DNA of 64,000 bases from Synechococcus sp. RCC307 (lineage in GTDB: Bacteria; Cyanobacteriota; Cyanobacteriia; PCC-6307; Cyanobiaceae): contig CT978603.1 of NCBI GenBank assembly GCA_000063525.1, positions 1,669,105-1,733,104 on the forward strand, read 5' to 3'. Shown here in pieces: positions 44,742 to 52,794 of this stretch (position 1 is its first letter; every line of letters starts with the position of its first letter). Both the position numbers and the translations under genes were made by a program. The notes under the pieces are model-generated. The model worked only from the letters and a program-made list of their open reading frames with translations, had not been told where the DNA came from and made no database searches.

Positions 44742-47700
44742 ATGACGAGCGGCGGCAAAGTCCGGATCTATGAGCTTTCCCGGGACCTTGGTCTCGATAA
44801 CCGCGACGTGCTCAATGCCGCGGAGAAGCTGTCGATTGCGGCCAAGAGCCACAGCAGCTCCATCAGTGATGGTGAAGCGGCCAAGATCAAAGCCCTGCTC
44901 AACAGCAATGGCAAAGCAGCAGGTGGCGCCAAGGCACCGGCCAAGCCAGACGCTGGCAATCAGATCCTGTCGCTGAAGAAAGCGCCGAGCACCCCAAGCC
45001 AATCAGCGGGGGCTCCGGCTTCAGCACCGCCCAGCCGCAAACCAGAAATCGTCGCCAAGCCAGCTGCTCCGGCAAGCCCCGCCAAACCAGCCCCCAGCGC
45101 GCCGCCGAGCCGCAAACCAGAAATCGTCGCCAAGCCAGCTGCTCCGGCAAGCCCCGCCAAACCAGCCCCCAGCGCGCCGCCGAGCCGCAAACCTGAGGTG
45201 GTGGCCAAGCCAGCCGCTCCGGCAAGCCCCGCTAAACCGGCACCAAAACCGGTGGCCAAACCCGTCGCCAAGCCGGCCAGCGCGCCAGCTCCAGCGCGGC
45301 CTGCCCAACCGCTGCGTCCCCAGGCCAGCAACCGGCCGCCGCAGCAGCCCAGCAACCGGCCGCCGGCCAGACCCGCCGCCAAACCACCGGTGGTGATGAG
45401 CAAACCCACCGCTCCACCGCCCAGGCCTGCCAGGCCTGGGGCCCCAGCGCCTCGTCGCGACCAAAACAGGCCGGCGGTCCCCATGCGGCCCCCCAACCAG
45501 CAGCAGCGACCGTCGCCACAACGCAGTGGTCCACCCCGCAGTGGCGCCCCGATTCGTCCTGGCGCACCCCAACGCCCGGGAATGCCTGGTCGCGGCGGTG
45601 CTCCACAACAACGTCGCGGTCCTGGAGGACCGGGAGGTCGTCCCCCGTCCTCCCTTGAGCTGGTCGGCAAACCGATCCGGCGCGAACCCAATGCGCCCCA
45701 GGGCCGCCAAGGTGGCGCCCCCAGCCGGCCTGGTGGTCCTGGCGGCATGCGCAAGCCGGTGTCCCCCGGCGAGCTCATGCAGCTGCAGAAGCCCGGCAGT
45801 CGGCCTACCCCTGGTGATGGTCCCCGGCGTCCACCCGCACGCCCAGGCAGTGAGGCACCGCGCCGTCCCGGCGAAGCCCCCAACCGCCCCAACGCACCCA
45901 CAGCGCCGCCGCGCCGTCCCGGCTACCGCCCTGCAGCCGCTCCCGGCATGGCTGGGCGTCCGCGGCGCCCGGATTGGGATGACAGCGCCAGGCTCGATGC
46001 CCTGCGCAGTCGCTCACCCCAGAAACAGCGCCAGAAGGTGCACATCATTGGGGAGAACGACGATTCCTTAGCCGCACAGACCGGCGGCTTCGCCGGTGGC
46101 CAAGAGGCCCTAGTGCTGCAAGCCAGCCTGGCCAGGCCAAGCAAGCCCAAAAATCTGCCGGGCAACAAAGGCGCACGGCCCGTGGCCCTGCGTCGCCGCA
46201 AGAAGGAAACCACCCGTCAGCGGCAACGCCGCCGCGCCATGGAGCTACGGCAAGCCAGAGAGGCCAAGCAAATCCGGCCCGAAATGCTGGTGGTGCCCGA
46301 GGGCAACCTCACCGTTCAAGAGCTTGCTGACAAGCTGAGCGTCGAGAGCTCCGAGATCATCAAATCCCTCTTCTTCAAGGGGATCATTGCCACGGTCACC
46401 CAGACCCTTGATCTCGAATCGATCGAGAAGGTGTCCCAGGAATTTGGTGTTCCTGTGCTGCAGGACGACATCGAAGAAGCCGCCAAGAAGACCGTCGAAA
46501 TGATCGAGGAGAGCGACCTCGATCACCTGATCCGGCGCCCGCCTGTGGTCACCGTGATGGGCCACGTCGACCACGGCAAAACCAGCTTGCTCGATGCCAT
46601 CCGCAAAACGCGTGTGGCAGCAGGGGAAGCTGGCGGCATCACCCAGCACATCGGCGCCTATCAAGTCGATGTGGACCATGCCGGTGCCAGCAAGAAGGTC
46701 ACCTTCTTGGACACCCCCGGCCACGAAGCGTTCACCGCCATGCGCGCCCGCGGTACCAAGGTCACCGACGTGGCGATCCTGGTGGTGGCCGCCGATGACG
46801 GCGTTCGGCCTCAAACCCTGGAAGCCATCAGTCACGCCCGCGCTGCGGAAGTGCCGATCGTTGTGGCGATTAACAAGGTCGACAAAGAAGGCGCCCAGAT
46901 CGATCGCGTCAAACAGGAGCTCTCCGATCAAAGCCTGCTGGCGGAAGATTGGGGCGGCGACACCGTGATGGTGCCGGTTAGCGCCCTCAAGGGGGAAGGC
47001 CTCGACAAGCTGCTGGAGATGATCCTGCTGGTCACCGAGGTCGAAGACCTCAAGGCCAACCCCGAGCGGATGGCCAAAGGCACCGTGGTGGAAGCTCACC
47101 TCGACAAGGCCAAGGGCCCCGTGGCCACGCTGCTGGTGCAAAACGGCACCCTGCGCCCTGGCGACGTTGTTGCTGCAGGCCCTGTCCTGGGCAAGGTCCG
47201 GGCCATGGTGAACGACAGCGGCCGCCGCGTGAAGGAAGCGGCTCCCTCCTCCGCCGTGGAGGTCCTGGGCTTCAGCGAAGTTCCAGCCGCTGGCGACGAG
47301 TTCGAGGTCTACCCCGACGAGAAAGCCGCACGCTCGGTGGTGGGTGATCGCGCCAGCGAGGCGCGCGCCACTCGCTTGGCTCAGCAGATGGCCTCTCGCC
47401 GCGTCTCGTTGACGTCCATGTCTGGCCAGGCCAGCGAAGGTGAGCTGAAGGAGCTCAATTTGATCTTGAAGGCCGACGTTCAGGGCAGCGTCGAAGCCAT
47501 TTTGGGAATGCTGGAACAGCTACCCCAAGGCGAGGTTCAGGTGCGCGTGCTGCTCTCTGCACCGGGCGAAGTCACCGAAACCGACGTTGACCTAGCTGCC
47601 GCATCGGGCGCTGTGATCGTTGGCTTCAACACCACCTTGGCATCCGGCGCTCGCCGAGCCGCTGAATTGGCTGGTGTTGACGTTCGCGATTACAACGTCA

Positions 47701-48062
47701 TCTACAAGCTGCTGGAAGACATCCAGGCCGCTATGGAAGGCCTCCTGGAACCCGAGCTGGTGGAATCGCCTCTGGGCGAAGCCGAGGTGCGCGCTGTGTT
47801 CAGCATTGGCAAGAGCGCCGTGGCTGGTTGCTACGTCACCAGCGGCAGTATTCAACGCAATTGCAAGATTCGCGTCCACCGCGGCAAGCAGCTGGTGTTC
47901 AGCGGCGATCTCGATTCGCTCAAGCGAATGAAGAACGACGTTAAGGAAGTGAACACCGGTTTCGAATGCGGCTTTGGTTGCGATCGCTTTGCCGACTGGC
48001 AAGAGGGCGACCGCGTTGAAGCGTTTGCGATGGTGACCCAGCGCCGCACACTGGCCACCTAA
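44742..48062 (+). CDS. infB: Translation initiation factor IF-2
   Basis: 1106 residues from ATG 44742 ([19 protein letters not shown]). The N-terminal half is a long Pro/Ala/Arg/Gly-rich disordered region (about 75-470), with a 25-residue unit repeated three times. The IF2 N-terminal fold ([19 protein letters not shown]) precedes the G domain with [10 protein letters not shown] at 607-616 and NKVD. IF2 domains II to IV complete the protein. It delivers initiator tRNA to the 30S subunit. An ATG at 44721 is a less likely start. Confidence 0.97.
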   Translation: MTSGGKVRIYELSRDLGLDNRDVLNAAEKLSIAAKSHSSSISDGEAAKIKALLNSNGKAAGGAKAPAKPDAGNQILSLKKAPSTPSQSAGAPASAPPSRKPEIVAKPAAPASPAKPAPSAPPSRKPEIVAKPAAPASPAKPAPSAPPSRKPEVVAKPAAPASPAKPAPKPVAKPVAKPASAPAPARPAQPLRPQASNRPPQQPSNRPPARPAAKPPVVMSKPTAPPPRPARPGAPAPRRDQNRPAVPMRPPNQQQRPSPQRSGPPRSGAPIRPGAPQRPGMPGRGGAPQQRRGPGGPGGRPPSSLELVGKPIRREPNAPQGRQGGAPSRPGGPGGMRKPVSPGELMQLQKPGSRPTPGDGPRRPPARPGSEAPRRPGEAPNRPNAPTAPPRRPGYRPAAAPGMAGRPRRPDWDDSARLDALRSRSPQKQRQKVHIIGENDDSLAAQTGGFAGGQEALVLQASLARPSKPKNLPGNKGARPVALRRRKKETTRQRQRRRAMELRQAREAKQIRPEMLVVPEGNLTVQELADKLSVESSEIIKSLFFKGIIATVTQTLDLESIEKVSQEFGVPVLQDDIEEAAKKTVEMIEESDLDHLIRRPPVVTVMGHVDHGKTSLLDAIRKTRVAAGEAGGITQHIGAYQVDVDHAGASKKVTFLDTPGHEAFTAMRARGTKVTDVAILVVAADDGVRPQTLEAISHARAAEVPIVVAINKVDKEGAQIDRVKQELSDQSLLAEDWGGDTVMVPVSALKGEGLDKLLEMILLVTEVEDLKANPERMAKGTVVEAHLDKAKGPVATLLVQNGTLRPGDVVAAGPVLGKVRAMVNDSGRRVKEAAPSSAVEVLGFSEVPAAGDEFEVYPDEKAARSVVGDRASEARATRLAQQMASRRVSLTSMSGQASEGELKELNLILKADVQGSVEAILGMLEQLPQGEVQVRVLLSAPGEVTETDVDLAAASGAVIVGFNTTLASGARRAAELAGVDVRDYNVIYKLLEDIQAAMEGLLEPELVESPLGEAEVRAVFSIGKSAVAGCYVTSGSIQRNCKIRVHRGKQLVFSGDLDSLKRMKNDVKEVNTGFECGFGCDRFADWQEGDRVEAFAMVTQRRTLAT
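45021..45245 (+). repeat. Three tandem 75-bp repeats inside infB
   Basis: Each unit encodes 25 residues of the pattern SAPPSRKPE(I/V)[15 protein letters not shown]. Units 1 and 2 are nearly identical at DNA level; unit 3 has diverged (GAGGTGGTG for GAAATCGTC). They keep the frame, so copy number can vary without breaking IF-2. Confidence 0.9.
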
Positions 48063-48584
48063 ATGGAAGCCTGGCTCCCACGGCTCAGCCTGGCGCTGCT
48101 GCCGCTGGAGCTGTTGTTGCTTCAGCTGGTTCTCGCTGGCGGCAATCCGGGACCAGCTCCACGGCTGGAAATGGTCTTGCTGTGGGCCTTAGCGGTGCTG
48201 TTGCCGCAGCTCCGTCCGCCCTGGGTGCTGCCGCTCGCGCTGCTCAGGCCCGTGCTTGCTGTGCTGCAGCTGCCCTTGCTGTTGTGGCTCGATCAGCGGG
48301 CAGGGCTCGCAACGACGGTGAGCCCTTGGGCTGACCAGAGCCGGGTGGCCTGTTTGCTGTGGGCCTTGCTGTTGCTGCTAGCGATCCAATGGCAACTGCG
48401 CTCAGCTCTCGGCACTGTCTCGATTGCGATCCCACCAGAGCAAAGCGCCACTAATCAACAAAGCGAGCCCCTGAATTCCGAGGTCGGAGAGGGGGACAAC
48501 ACCACCACTGGAGGCGCGCAGAGCCATGGTGGCGGCACCGACAGCGGCGGAAGCGAAGAGGGCCAGCCAGAGGGCCCGGCGTAG
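48063..48584 (+). CDS. Hydrophobic membrane protein of unknown function
   Basis: 173 residues beginning directly after the infB stop. About 115 residues form four Leu-rich helices (LALLPLELLLLQLVLAGG, VACLLWALLLLLAIQW). The remaining 58 are polar and Gly/Ser-rich, and are read entirely antisense to the DUF3493 gene, so the tail may be an incidental extension. Not recognised. Cotranscription with infB is likely. Confidence 0.6.
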   Translation: MEAWLPRLSLALLPLELLLLQLVLAGGNPGPAPRLEMVLLWALAVLLPQLRPPWVLPLALLRPVLAVLQLPLLLWLDQRAGLATTVSPWADQSRVACLLWALLLLLAIQWQLRSALGTVSIAIPPEQSATNQQSEPLNSEVGEGDNTTTGGAQSHGGGTDSGGSEEGQPEGPA

Positions 48585-48662
48585 CCCACGCCACGGCGTG
48601 CGCGCCTCCTGCAAAAGACGAGCTTTGAGCTCAGGATCCAGTCGGGATGCGGGATCTGCCAT
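48402..48662 (-). CDS. DUF3493 membrane protein
   Basis: 86 residues: a conserved N-terminal LDPELKARLLQEARTPWRGL, then two transmembrane helices (about 29-47 and 57-77). This matches the cyanobacterial/plastid DUF3493 family, thought to be involved in photosystem biogenesis in plants (LPA3-like), though that link is uncertain. It overlaps the convergent plus-strand gene by 183 bp. Confidence 0.8.
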   Translation of the reverse strand: MADPASRLDPELKARLLQEARTPWRGLRRALWLALFASAAVGAATMALRASSGGVVPLSDLGIQGLALLISGALLWWDRNRDSAES

Positions 48663-48711
48663 GAACAGTGAGCTCAGCTCAAACCTCCGCCGATGCTAAT
48701 TTGACGCCCAC

Positions 48712-48783
48712 GCCGGTGTAGCTCAGGGGTAGAGCAACTGATTCGTAATCAGTAGGCCGTCGGTTCAATTCCGACCATCGGCT
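48712..48783 (+). tRNA. tRNA-Thr(CGU)
   Basis: 72 nt folding into a standard cloverleaf. The acceptor GCCGGTG pairs with CATCGGC (one G-T pair), the anticodon stem is ACTGA/TCAGT around loop TTCGTAA with anticodon CGT, and the T arm is GTCGG-TTCAATT-CCGAC. CCA is not encoded. Its 3' half is repeated at 52090-52134, so it is the attachment site of the island. Confidence 0.95.
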
Positions 48784-48786
48784 TTC
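48742..48786 (+). repeat. attL: tRNA-Thr 3' half
   Basis: 45-bp direct repeat with 52090-52134, 42 of 45 positions identical. It spans the anticodon loop to 3 bp past the tRNA end. The three differences (C/T, C/T, T/C) lie in the variable loop, T stem and acceptor stem. Confidence 0.9.
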
Positions 48787-48876
48787 ACAAACTCAGCGCA
48801 GAACACAGTCCCTAACTGCGCTTTCTCAAAACGAACAAAAAGAGCCACAAGGCTTGTTTGTTACTAACTGCCCGAT

Positions 48877-48896
48877 CGTGTGCAAAGCGTGTGCAA
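48877..48896 (+). repeat. Left pair of putative integrase arm sites
   Basis: Two direct copies of CGTGTGCAA at 48877-48885 and 48888-48896, 11 bp apart (one helical turn), about 90 bp inside attL and just before the integrase remnant. Similar copies lie near attR. Confidence 0.55.
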
Positions 48897-48930
48897 GGTG
48901 GTATGTCTGGGACAGAGACAAGAGGGCCCC

Positions 48931-49437
48931 GTGGCCGCGACGAAGACCAAAACCGCCAAGTGGATCACCAAGGTCAGGGCCGTATGCCCCACCGGCTGGA
49001 GCGCCACCGAATCCCGAACGCGGGCCCGAATCCAAGTCCGCAAAAAGGGCCAGCGCGCCGCCGGCGTAACGCTCGAGCTGCCATGGGCGGCTGACGCCAA
49101 GGATGAAATCCAAGAACGCATCGTGGCCCTCAAGGGGCTGGTTGCCGGTGGTGTTGATCTGCAGGACGCAGCCAAGCGGCTATCGCGCCAGCCCAACGTC
49201 ACCAGGGCCAGCGGCGCCAACTACGCCCTGTGGCACGAAATCATTGAGAGTTACATAGAAGACTTCAACCGCGACAAAAAGGTTTCCGAGACCACCTGGC
49301 AGAACGATTACGAGAAGTTCTTGGACCGGGTGCTGGTGGTGATGAGCAAGGCCAACGCTCCTGTGAACGCCAAAGAGCTGGTGGCCGAAGCGCTGCAGCC
49401 CCGAAGAGCGGGCCAAGGTGCATCTGGCGCTCCGTGA
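48931..49437 (+). pseudogene. Tyrosine recombinase (integrase), N-terminal remnant
   Basis: From GTG 48931 the frame encodes an arm-binding-type N-terminus (WITKVRAVCPTGWSATESR), a KDEIQERIVALKGLV linker and the start of a core-binding helical domain (ALWHEIIESYIEDF, TWQNDYEKFLDRVL, NAKELVAEALQ). It then runs into unrelated sequence and stops at 49437. The catalytic R-H-R-Y domain is absent. The position directly behind a tRNA attachment site is where a P4/phage-type integrase is expected. Confidence 0.75.
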
Positions 49438-49555
49438 AGAGTTCGCCAGCGAGGAAACCAACGGCCTAGTGCTGGGCAGCTGCGAGGTGCTGCATGACGC
49501 CGCCGAAGACGTGGCTTGCAACCTGCTGAATGGGCTGCTTTACCCAGACGATTAA
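49397..49555 (+). pseudogene. Fragment of a small conserved protein, fused to the integrase remnant
   Basis: In the frame two bases off from the integrase, EERAKVHLALREEFASEETN and CEVLHDAAEDVACNLLN run to TAA 49555. The latter aligns with CQILQDTSEELACELIN of the intact gene at 54422-54670 (10 identities in about 25 residues around it). So this is the 3' end of a second copy, joined to the integrase by a deletion at about 49397. Confidence 0.6.
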
Positions 49556-49778
49556 CTATCAAACCCCTGCCATTCCTGCAGACGCCAAGTGAAAGTTCAG
49601 CGGTTAAACAAGCTGTATTGATGGCAATCGTGCCAGGTATTGGAGGTTAGTTTGTTGGCTTATTGGTGTGATTGAAGAAATAAAAAGCCTAGCTATTGCA
49701 AGGGCTTTGGGTGGGCAGGCTTCATCTCAAATCTTTGTATCCAAGCTTTCTATTTACCTTTTTTCTCTATCTCGTTTT

Positions 49779-50030
49779 CTATTCCTCCTCCGCCGCTTCA
49801 CAAATCTCCTCGTCTTCTTCTATATTCTCCGTATAATCCAAATCCATAAACCCTCCTGTACCAAGCTGGGTGATACCGAAGTCCTTGGCCCCACAATTCA
49901 CGTCATGCACCCGCACATTCCTATTGCTTGGCGACTTAGTCATCACTTCAATCAACTGCTCAGGCGTGAACTGCTGCGCCAAGACTGCTGATGGAAGCAG
50001 GGCGATTGTGATAGCGAGGATGTGTTTCAT
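49779..50030 (-). CDS. Small secreted protein with SNRNVRVHD motif
   Basis: 83 residues from ATG 50030. A clear signal peptide (MKHILAITIALLPSAVLA, cleavage before Q19) is followed by SPSNRNVRVHDVNC (33-46) and a very acidic C-terminus (EEDEEICEAAEEE). The SNRNVRVHD segment also occurs near the C-terminus of the adjacent beta-barrel protein, with near-identical DNA. Function unknown; it is probably exported and may act with the barrel protein. The region is AT-rich. Confidence 0.65.
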   Translation of the reverse strand: MKHILAITIALLPSAVLAQQFTPEQLIEVMTKSPSNRNVRVHDVNCGAKDFGITQLGTGGFMDLDYTENIEEDEEICEAAEEE

Positions 50031-50245
50031 TCTTTTCAAAGTGGTTGATTATGATTAGGGGCGATCATCGCCAACAGAAATAAGTTCATGGGCACTGCGG
50101 GATAAGCCAACCGACTAGGTATTAAATCCCGTCCTTTGTATATCACTAACGCCCGTGGGATACTTGCAGGTATAGGAGGGGCAAATTGCCCAATCAATGG
50201 GACAAGTTTCTTCATCATGCACTCGCACATCCCTATTGCTAGGTG
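49903..50245 (-). repeat. Dispersed 31-bp repeat encoding SNR(N/D)VRVHD
   Basis: Copies at 49903-49933 and 50215-50245 (plus coordinates) match at 27 of 31 positions, in the same reading frame of two adjacent genes. This points to a duplication within the island rather than convergent protein motifs. Confidence 0.8.
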
Positions 50246-51164
50246 TTGCTGAGAGCTCTTTGATTTGAGGTTGTTCCTCGGCTTTGGCTTGTTCCTTTGA
50301 CTTCTCCTTGTGGCTGCCACCGCCAAAGCGAATCGTTAGATCAGCTGAGGCACGGGCATTGAAAGCATCGTCATAGGTATAGGTTCCACCGAACTCAACA
50401 CCCTTGGCGACAGCAAATGCCAAACGACCTTTGACGCCTGAACTGTTTCCAGCACTGTCATCACCCTGCTGGTAGTAATAACCAACGGAGGCATTGATCT
50501 CTGGGGTGATGAAGTACCCAACATCAAGCCCGTAGGTATCCAAGGCGCCACCTTGGTAATGGCTGTTCAGGCGCTGCTCGGTATCGCCGAAAGGCACCAA
50601 GGCATAAGCGCCGAAGTTCCACGTCGGGCTGACCGCTTCCACCTCAGCAGCAACCTGCTGGAAGAACACACTTCTGGGGTTCTTGGCGTACTTGATCGAT
50701 GGCAGATACAGGTGCTGATAACGCCGCTTGATCGGGTGCCATGGCTTGGCATCACCTGTGTTCATTGGGCGGCTGTCGTAGCCAGCGTTGATGCCGAACA
50801 TCCAGCTGCGGTCATCGTTCAGCCAGCGGTAGCCGAGACGCGATGAGGTGCTGACCGTGACGCCATCGACTTGGGTGTTGTCGATTGAGCTGTAGCCCGA
50901 GAAGTCAGCCAAGTTGGCGTTGACTTCAACGTCGGCATAGAAGACGCTGTTATCGCCTACCGCGATGGGCAGGAAGCCACCAACACCAACCTCGTTGGGA
51001 GTACCTGCGCCTTGCGTCTGACCTTGGAATCCCAAACGGGGCTTGATGCTGTCCTTGAGGCTGACGTCCATCACCCCAATGTCATCAGCGGTGCCTTCCG
51101 CAAAGACAGGTGCCTGCGCAACTAGCAGTGATGCTGCAGCGGCAAGTGACAGCAGCGGGCGCAT
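50115..51164 (-). CDS. Outer-membrane beta-barrel protein (inverse-autotransporter-like barrel)
   Basis: 349 residues. Signal peptide about 1-22 (LLSLAAAASLLVAQAPVFAEG). The next 260 residues are alternating amphipathic strands with Gly/Tyr-rich turns, including VSTSSRLGYRWLNDDRSW and FGINAGYDSRP, which resemble inverse-autotransporter beta domains. A charged linker (HKEKSKEQAKAEEQ) leads to a C-terminal tail with TPSNRDVRVHDEETC (307-321) and CPIDWAICPS. The tail may sit in the periplasm or on the surface. It lies 84 bp upstream of the small secreted gene on the same strand. Confidence 0.75.
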   Translation of the reverse strand: MRPLLSLAAAASLLVAQAPVFAEGTADDIGVMDVSLKDSIKPRLGFQGQTQGAGTPNEVGVGGFLPIAVGDNSVFYADVEVNANLADFSGYSSIDNTQVDGVTVSTSSRLGYRWLNDDRSWMFGINAGYDSRPMNTGDAKPWHPIKRRYQHLYLPSIKYAKNPRSVFFQQVAAEVEAVSPTWNFGAYALVPFGDTEQRLNSHYQGGALDTYGLDVGYFITPEINASVGYYYQQGDDSAGNSSGVKGRLAFAVAKGVEFGGTYTYDDAFNARASADLTIRFGGGSHKEKSKEQAKAEEQPQIKELSATPSNRDVRVHDEETCPIDWAICPSYTCKYPTGVSDIQRTGFNT

Positions 51165-51313
51165 GGGTCAGCTGAATTTGCGCGCATGATGCCGAACACA
51201 CGCTGGAAGACCAGCAGCCGTATTCCAGCTTCATCAATGGGTTTCAGCGGCGCCTGCTGAGGTCTTGCGGTTCAGGCTCTGGTCCACGCGGCAGACGCTG
51301 GGTGATCCAACAC

Positions 51314-51607
51314 TCAGTATTGAAACCGTTCCATGACAACCGATTGAGGGTGCTTGAGCATCTCTGCTTGGCCAATATTCGGCTCAGGTGACTCCCAGCC
51401 CAAAACCTGCCGCGTTGGTTCGTCGTCAAGACAGTGCCTTGTGGCGTTGACTTGCTGATCAATCCATCGCTGGCAATTCACATTGGCTTCTATCTGCGAT
51501 GGGTGGTCGCTGCGATGCATGTAGGCCATGGTTCCAGCACCTACGGCCGCTCCCACAAACGGCCCAAACAACAAATAAAACGCTCGGTCAGGCAGGCCCA
51601 CAAACAC
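51314..51607 (-). CDS. Hypothetical protein with one membrane helix
   Basis: 97 residues from GTG 51607. A Gly-rich helix (FYLLFGPFVGAAVGAGTMAY, about 10-29) is followed by NCQRWIDQQ and CLDDEPTRQVLGWE. The C-x-W and E-P-x-T-R-Q-x-L-G pattern resembles small exported proteins I associate with marine Synechococcus, but I do not know a family name. Start uncertain. Confidence 0.5.
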   Translation of the reverse strand: MFVGLPDRAFYLLFGPFVGAAVGAGTMAYMHRSDHPSQIEANVNCQRWIDQQVNATRHCLDDEPTRQVLGWESPEPNIGQAEMLKHPQSVVMERFQY

Positions 51608-51634
51608 TTTTTGTCTTTTCTGTTGATAGCAACC

Positions 51635-51841
51635 TCAACGGCCTGGCAGGCGACCTGTGATCCATGAGGGGCAGATGTTCATCACCGCGCAGTCGGGCTC
51701 TCTGCAGACCTGCAAAAAGTTCGGATCGCTGAACCTGGCGCCGCCTTCCACGTAGAGCACTTGCGCCAGGTAAGCCTTCTGGCCGGGCTGGCTAACCGCC
51801 ACCACATCACCGACTTGGACGTTCAGGAAATCGGGCCGCAT
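51635..51841 (-). CDS. Small SH3-like hypothetical protein
   Basis: 68 residues from ATG 51841. FLNVQVGDVVAVSQPGQKAY and LAQVLYVEGGARFSDPN look like a small beta-barrel; the end (CAVMNICPSWITGRLPG) has changed character and shares the ICPS(W/Y) word with the tail of the barrel protein. It may be a host gene with an exchanged 3' end. AGGT lies before the ATG, and a GATAAT box with an inverted repeat lies upstream. Confidence 0.5.
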   Translation of the reverse strand: MRPDFLNVQVGDVVAVSQPGQKAYLAQVLYVEGGARFSDPNFLQVCREPDCAVMNICPSWITGRLPGR

Positions 51842-51887
51842 CTACCTGGAGCAGAGTCCTTCAAGCTAGTACAGGCGTACCATTATC

Positions 51888-51911
51888 GGAATTAACCGTT
51901 TTGGTAATTCC
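51888..51911. promoter_or_regulatory. Inverted repeat upstream of the 51635-51841 gene
   Basis: GGAATTAACC (51888-51897) and GGTAATTCC (51903-51911) form a near-perfect inverted repeat with one extra base. A GATAAT-like -10 box on the minus strand overlaps its left arm. It could be an operator for the island gene. Confidence 0.35.
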
Positions 51912-51965
51912 TGAGTGCGCAGCATGGGCAGAGAGTCAGAGAGTCACTCATCGCAGCCGCCGATC

Positions 51966-52012
51966 TGCACACGCGTGTGCAAATTTGAAGTTTTTCGGGC
52001 ATGCGCGTGCAA
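51966..52012. repeat. Right pair of putative integrase arm sites
   Basis: CGTGTGCAA at 51974-51982 and CGCGTGCAA at 52004-52012, in the same orientation as the left pair. The first lies in a perfect 16-bp palindrome TGCACACGCGTGTGCA (51966-51981). They are about 80-115 bp inside attR. Confidence 0.5.
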
Positions 52013-52089
52013 GTTTCGGCATGCAGTCAAACGCCGAGAAGCCCTGCAAACACAGGAAAACCCAGTCATAGCTGCACACGCCAATTTGC

Positions 52090-52134
52090 TTCGTAATCAG
52101 TAGGTCGTCGGTTCAATTCCGATCACCGGCTTTC
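52090..52134 (+). repeat. attR: displaced 3' half of tRNA-Thr
   Basis: Second copy of the 45-bp repeat. Its acceptor strand CACCGGC pairs perfectly with the GCCGGTG at 48712, whereas the copy now in the tRNA gene gives a G-T pair. This copy is therefore likely the original host 3' half, pushed away by integration. Confidence 0.88.
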
Positions 52135-52636
52135 GGCACCAAGGCTTGTGATCTCGAGCCAAGAAAACATTGGCTCTGGTCAAACATTCAAGCCAAATGT
52201 CTAGTAGTTCAACCAATAAAAAGGCGGCTCACTCCTTGATTAACCGCCAACGAAGCCAAAGCTTCCCTTGATAAAAACTGGCTTTTTGCTCACGGCAAAG
52301 CCATACCAGGAGCTAGCAATGGGTGACAGAGTTCCGAGCATGGGCTCTGTCGCTCCTTGGGCCTAGAGGTGGGCGCCAAGGATTTTCTACTCGACATCCC
52401 AAAGAGAGCCACCGAGCCGCAATGGTGGTTCATGGAACTTTGGCGTGCTTCATCAAGATTGGCGTGCTGAAAAGCTTGGATTTGGCCAGCCTCATGACCG
52501 CTAGGGGCTCAACCACGCAGCACCTCTTGAAGACCATGCCCCCAACCCAGGGGATTCATTTCGATTGGGTTGCGCATTGCAAGGGATGCGCTGCTTGCGG
52601 CACCTGAGCCACGCTGTAGGAATCCGAGACACGCCG
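52135..52636. other. About 500 bp without a convincing gene
   Basis: This is the host sequence originally downstream of tRNA-Thr. It contains a hairpin GAGCCAA/TTGGCTC at 52156-52176 with a 7-nt loop, possibly the old tRNA terminator, although no T-run follows. AGGAG stands 7 nt before an ATG at 52319, but that frame stops after 15 codons. An overlapping 94-codon frame has no protein-like character. Confidence 0.5.
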
Positions 52637-52741
52637 ATGTTCATCGTTGTTTCTGCCGCTGTGGCCGCTGTTGTCTCCATCGCCGCTGCATTCGCCTTTC
52701 GACTTGTCGCCCAAGGGCTCAACGCCGGCCAGCAGCGCTAA
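52637..52741 (+). CDS. 34-residue one-helix membrane protein
   Basis: Sequence MFIVVSAAVAAVVSIAAAFA followed by FRLVAQGLNAGQQR. One strongly hydrophobic helix near the N-terminus, basic/polar tail inside. No strong ribosome binding site. It is of the size class of photosystem or cytochrome b6f small subunits, but it is not a recognised one. Confidence 0.5.
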   Translation: MFIVVSAAVAAVVSIAAAFAFRLVAQGLNAGQQR

Positions 52742-52794
52742 CTCACGCAACGCTGGCGGCAGAATTTTCTATCGTTAACGACCGCTACGGCTCG

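Larger units (their letters stand above)
48742..52134 (+). mobile_element. 3.4-kb tRNA-Thr genomic island, integrase decayed
   Basis: Bounded by a 45-bp repeat of the tRNA 3' half, with an integrase remnant right after attL and paired GTGTGCAA-type repeats just inside both ends. This is the normal architecture of an integrated tyrosine-recombinase element. Cargo on the minus strand: two envelope-related proteins (49779-51164) and two small proteins (51314-51841). Parts are visibly AT-richer than the flanks (the 60 bases from 49741 have 25 G+C). With only the integrase N-terminus left it cannot mobilise itself. Confidence 0.85.

Noticed and set aside
45021..45245. CRISPR-like array
   Set aside because: The 75-bp units are contiguous, without spacers, and encode an in-frame protein repeat. 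No CRISPR array or cas gene was seen anywhere in the window.
44940..45910. Long Gly/Arg-rich frames opposite infB
   Set aside because: They mirror the Pro/Ala/Arg-rich IF-2 arm and its repeats; no independent coding evidence.
48931..49437. An active integrase
   Set aside because: Only arm-binding and part of the core-binding domain remain; no catalytic R-H-R-Y region is present in any frame.
49668..49991. 107-codon frame with hydrophobic stretch
   Set aside because: It lies mostly antisense to the signal-peptide gene at 49779-50030, and its hydrophobicity comes from a pyrimidine-rich stretch.
52323..52607. 94-codon plus-strand frame after attR
   Set aside because: No recognisable motif or ribosome binding site, start inside low-complexity sequence, and unlike the convincing small genes nearby.
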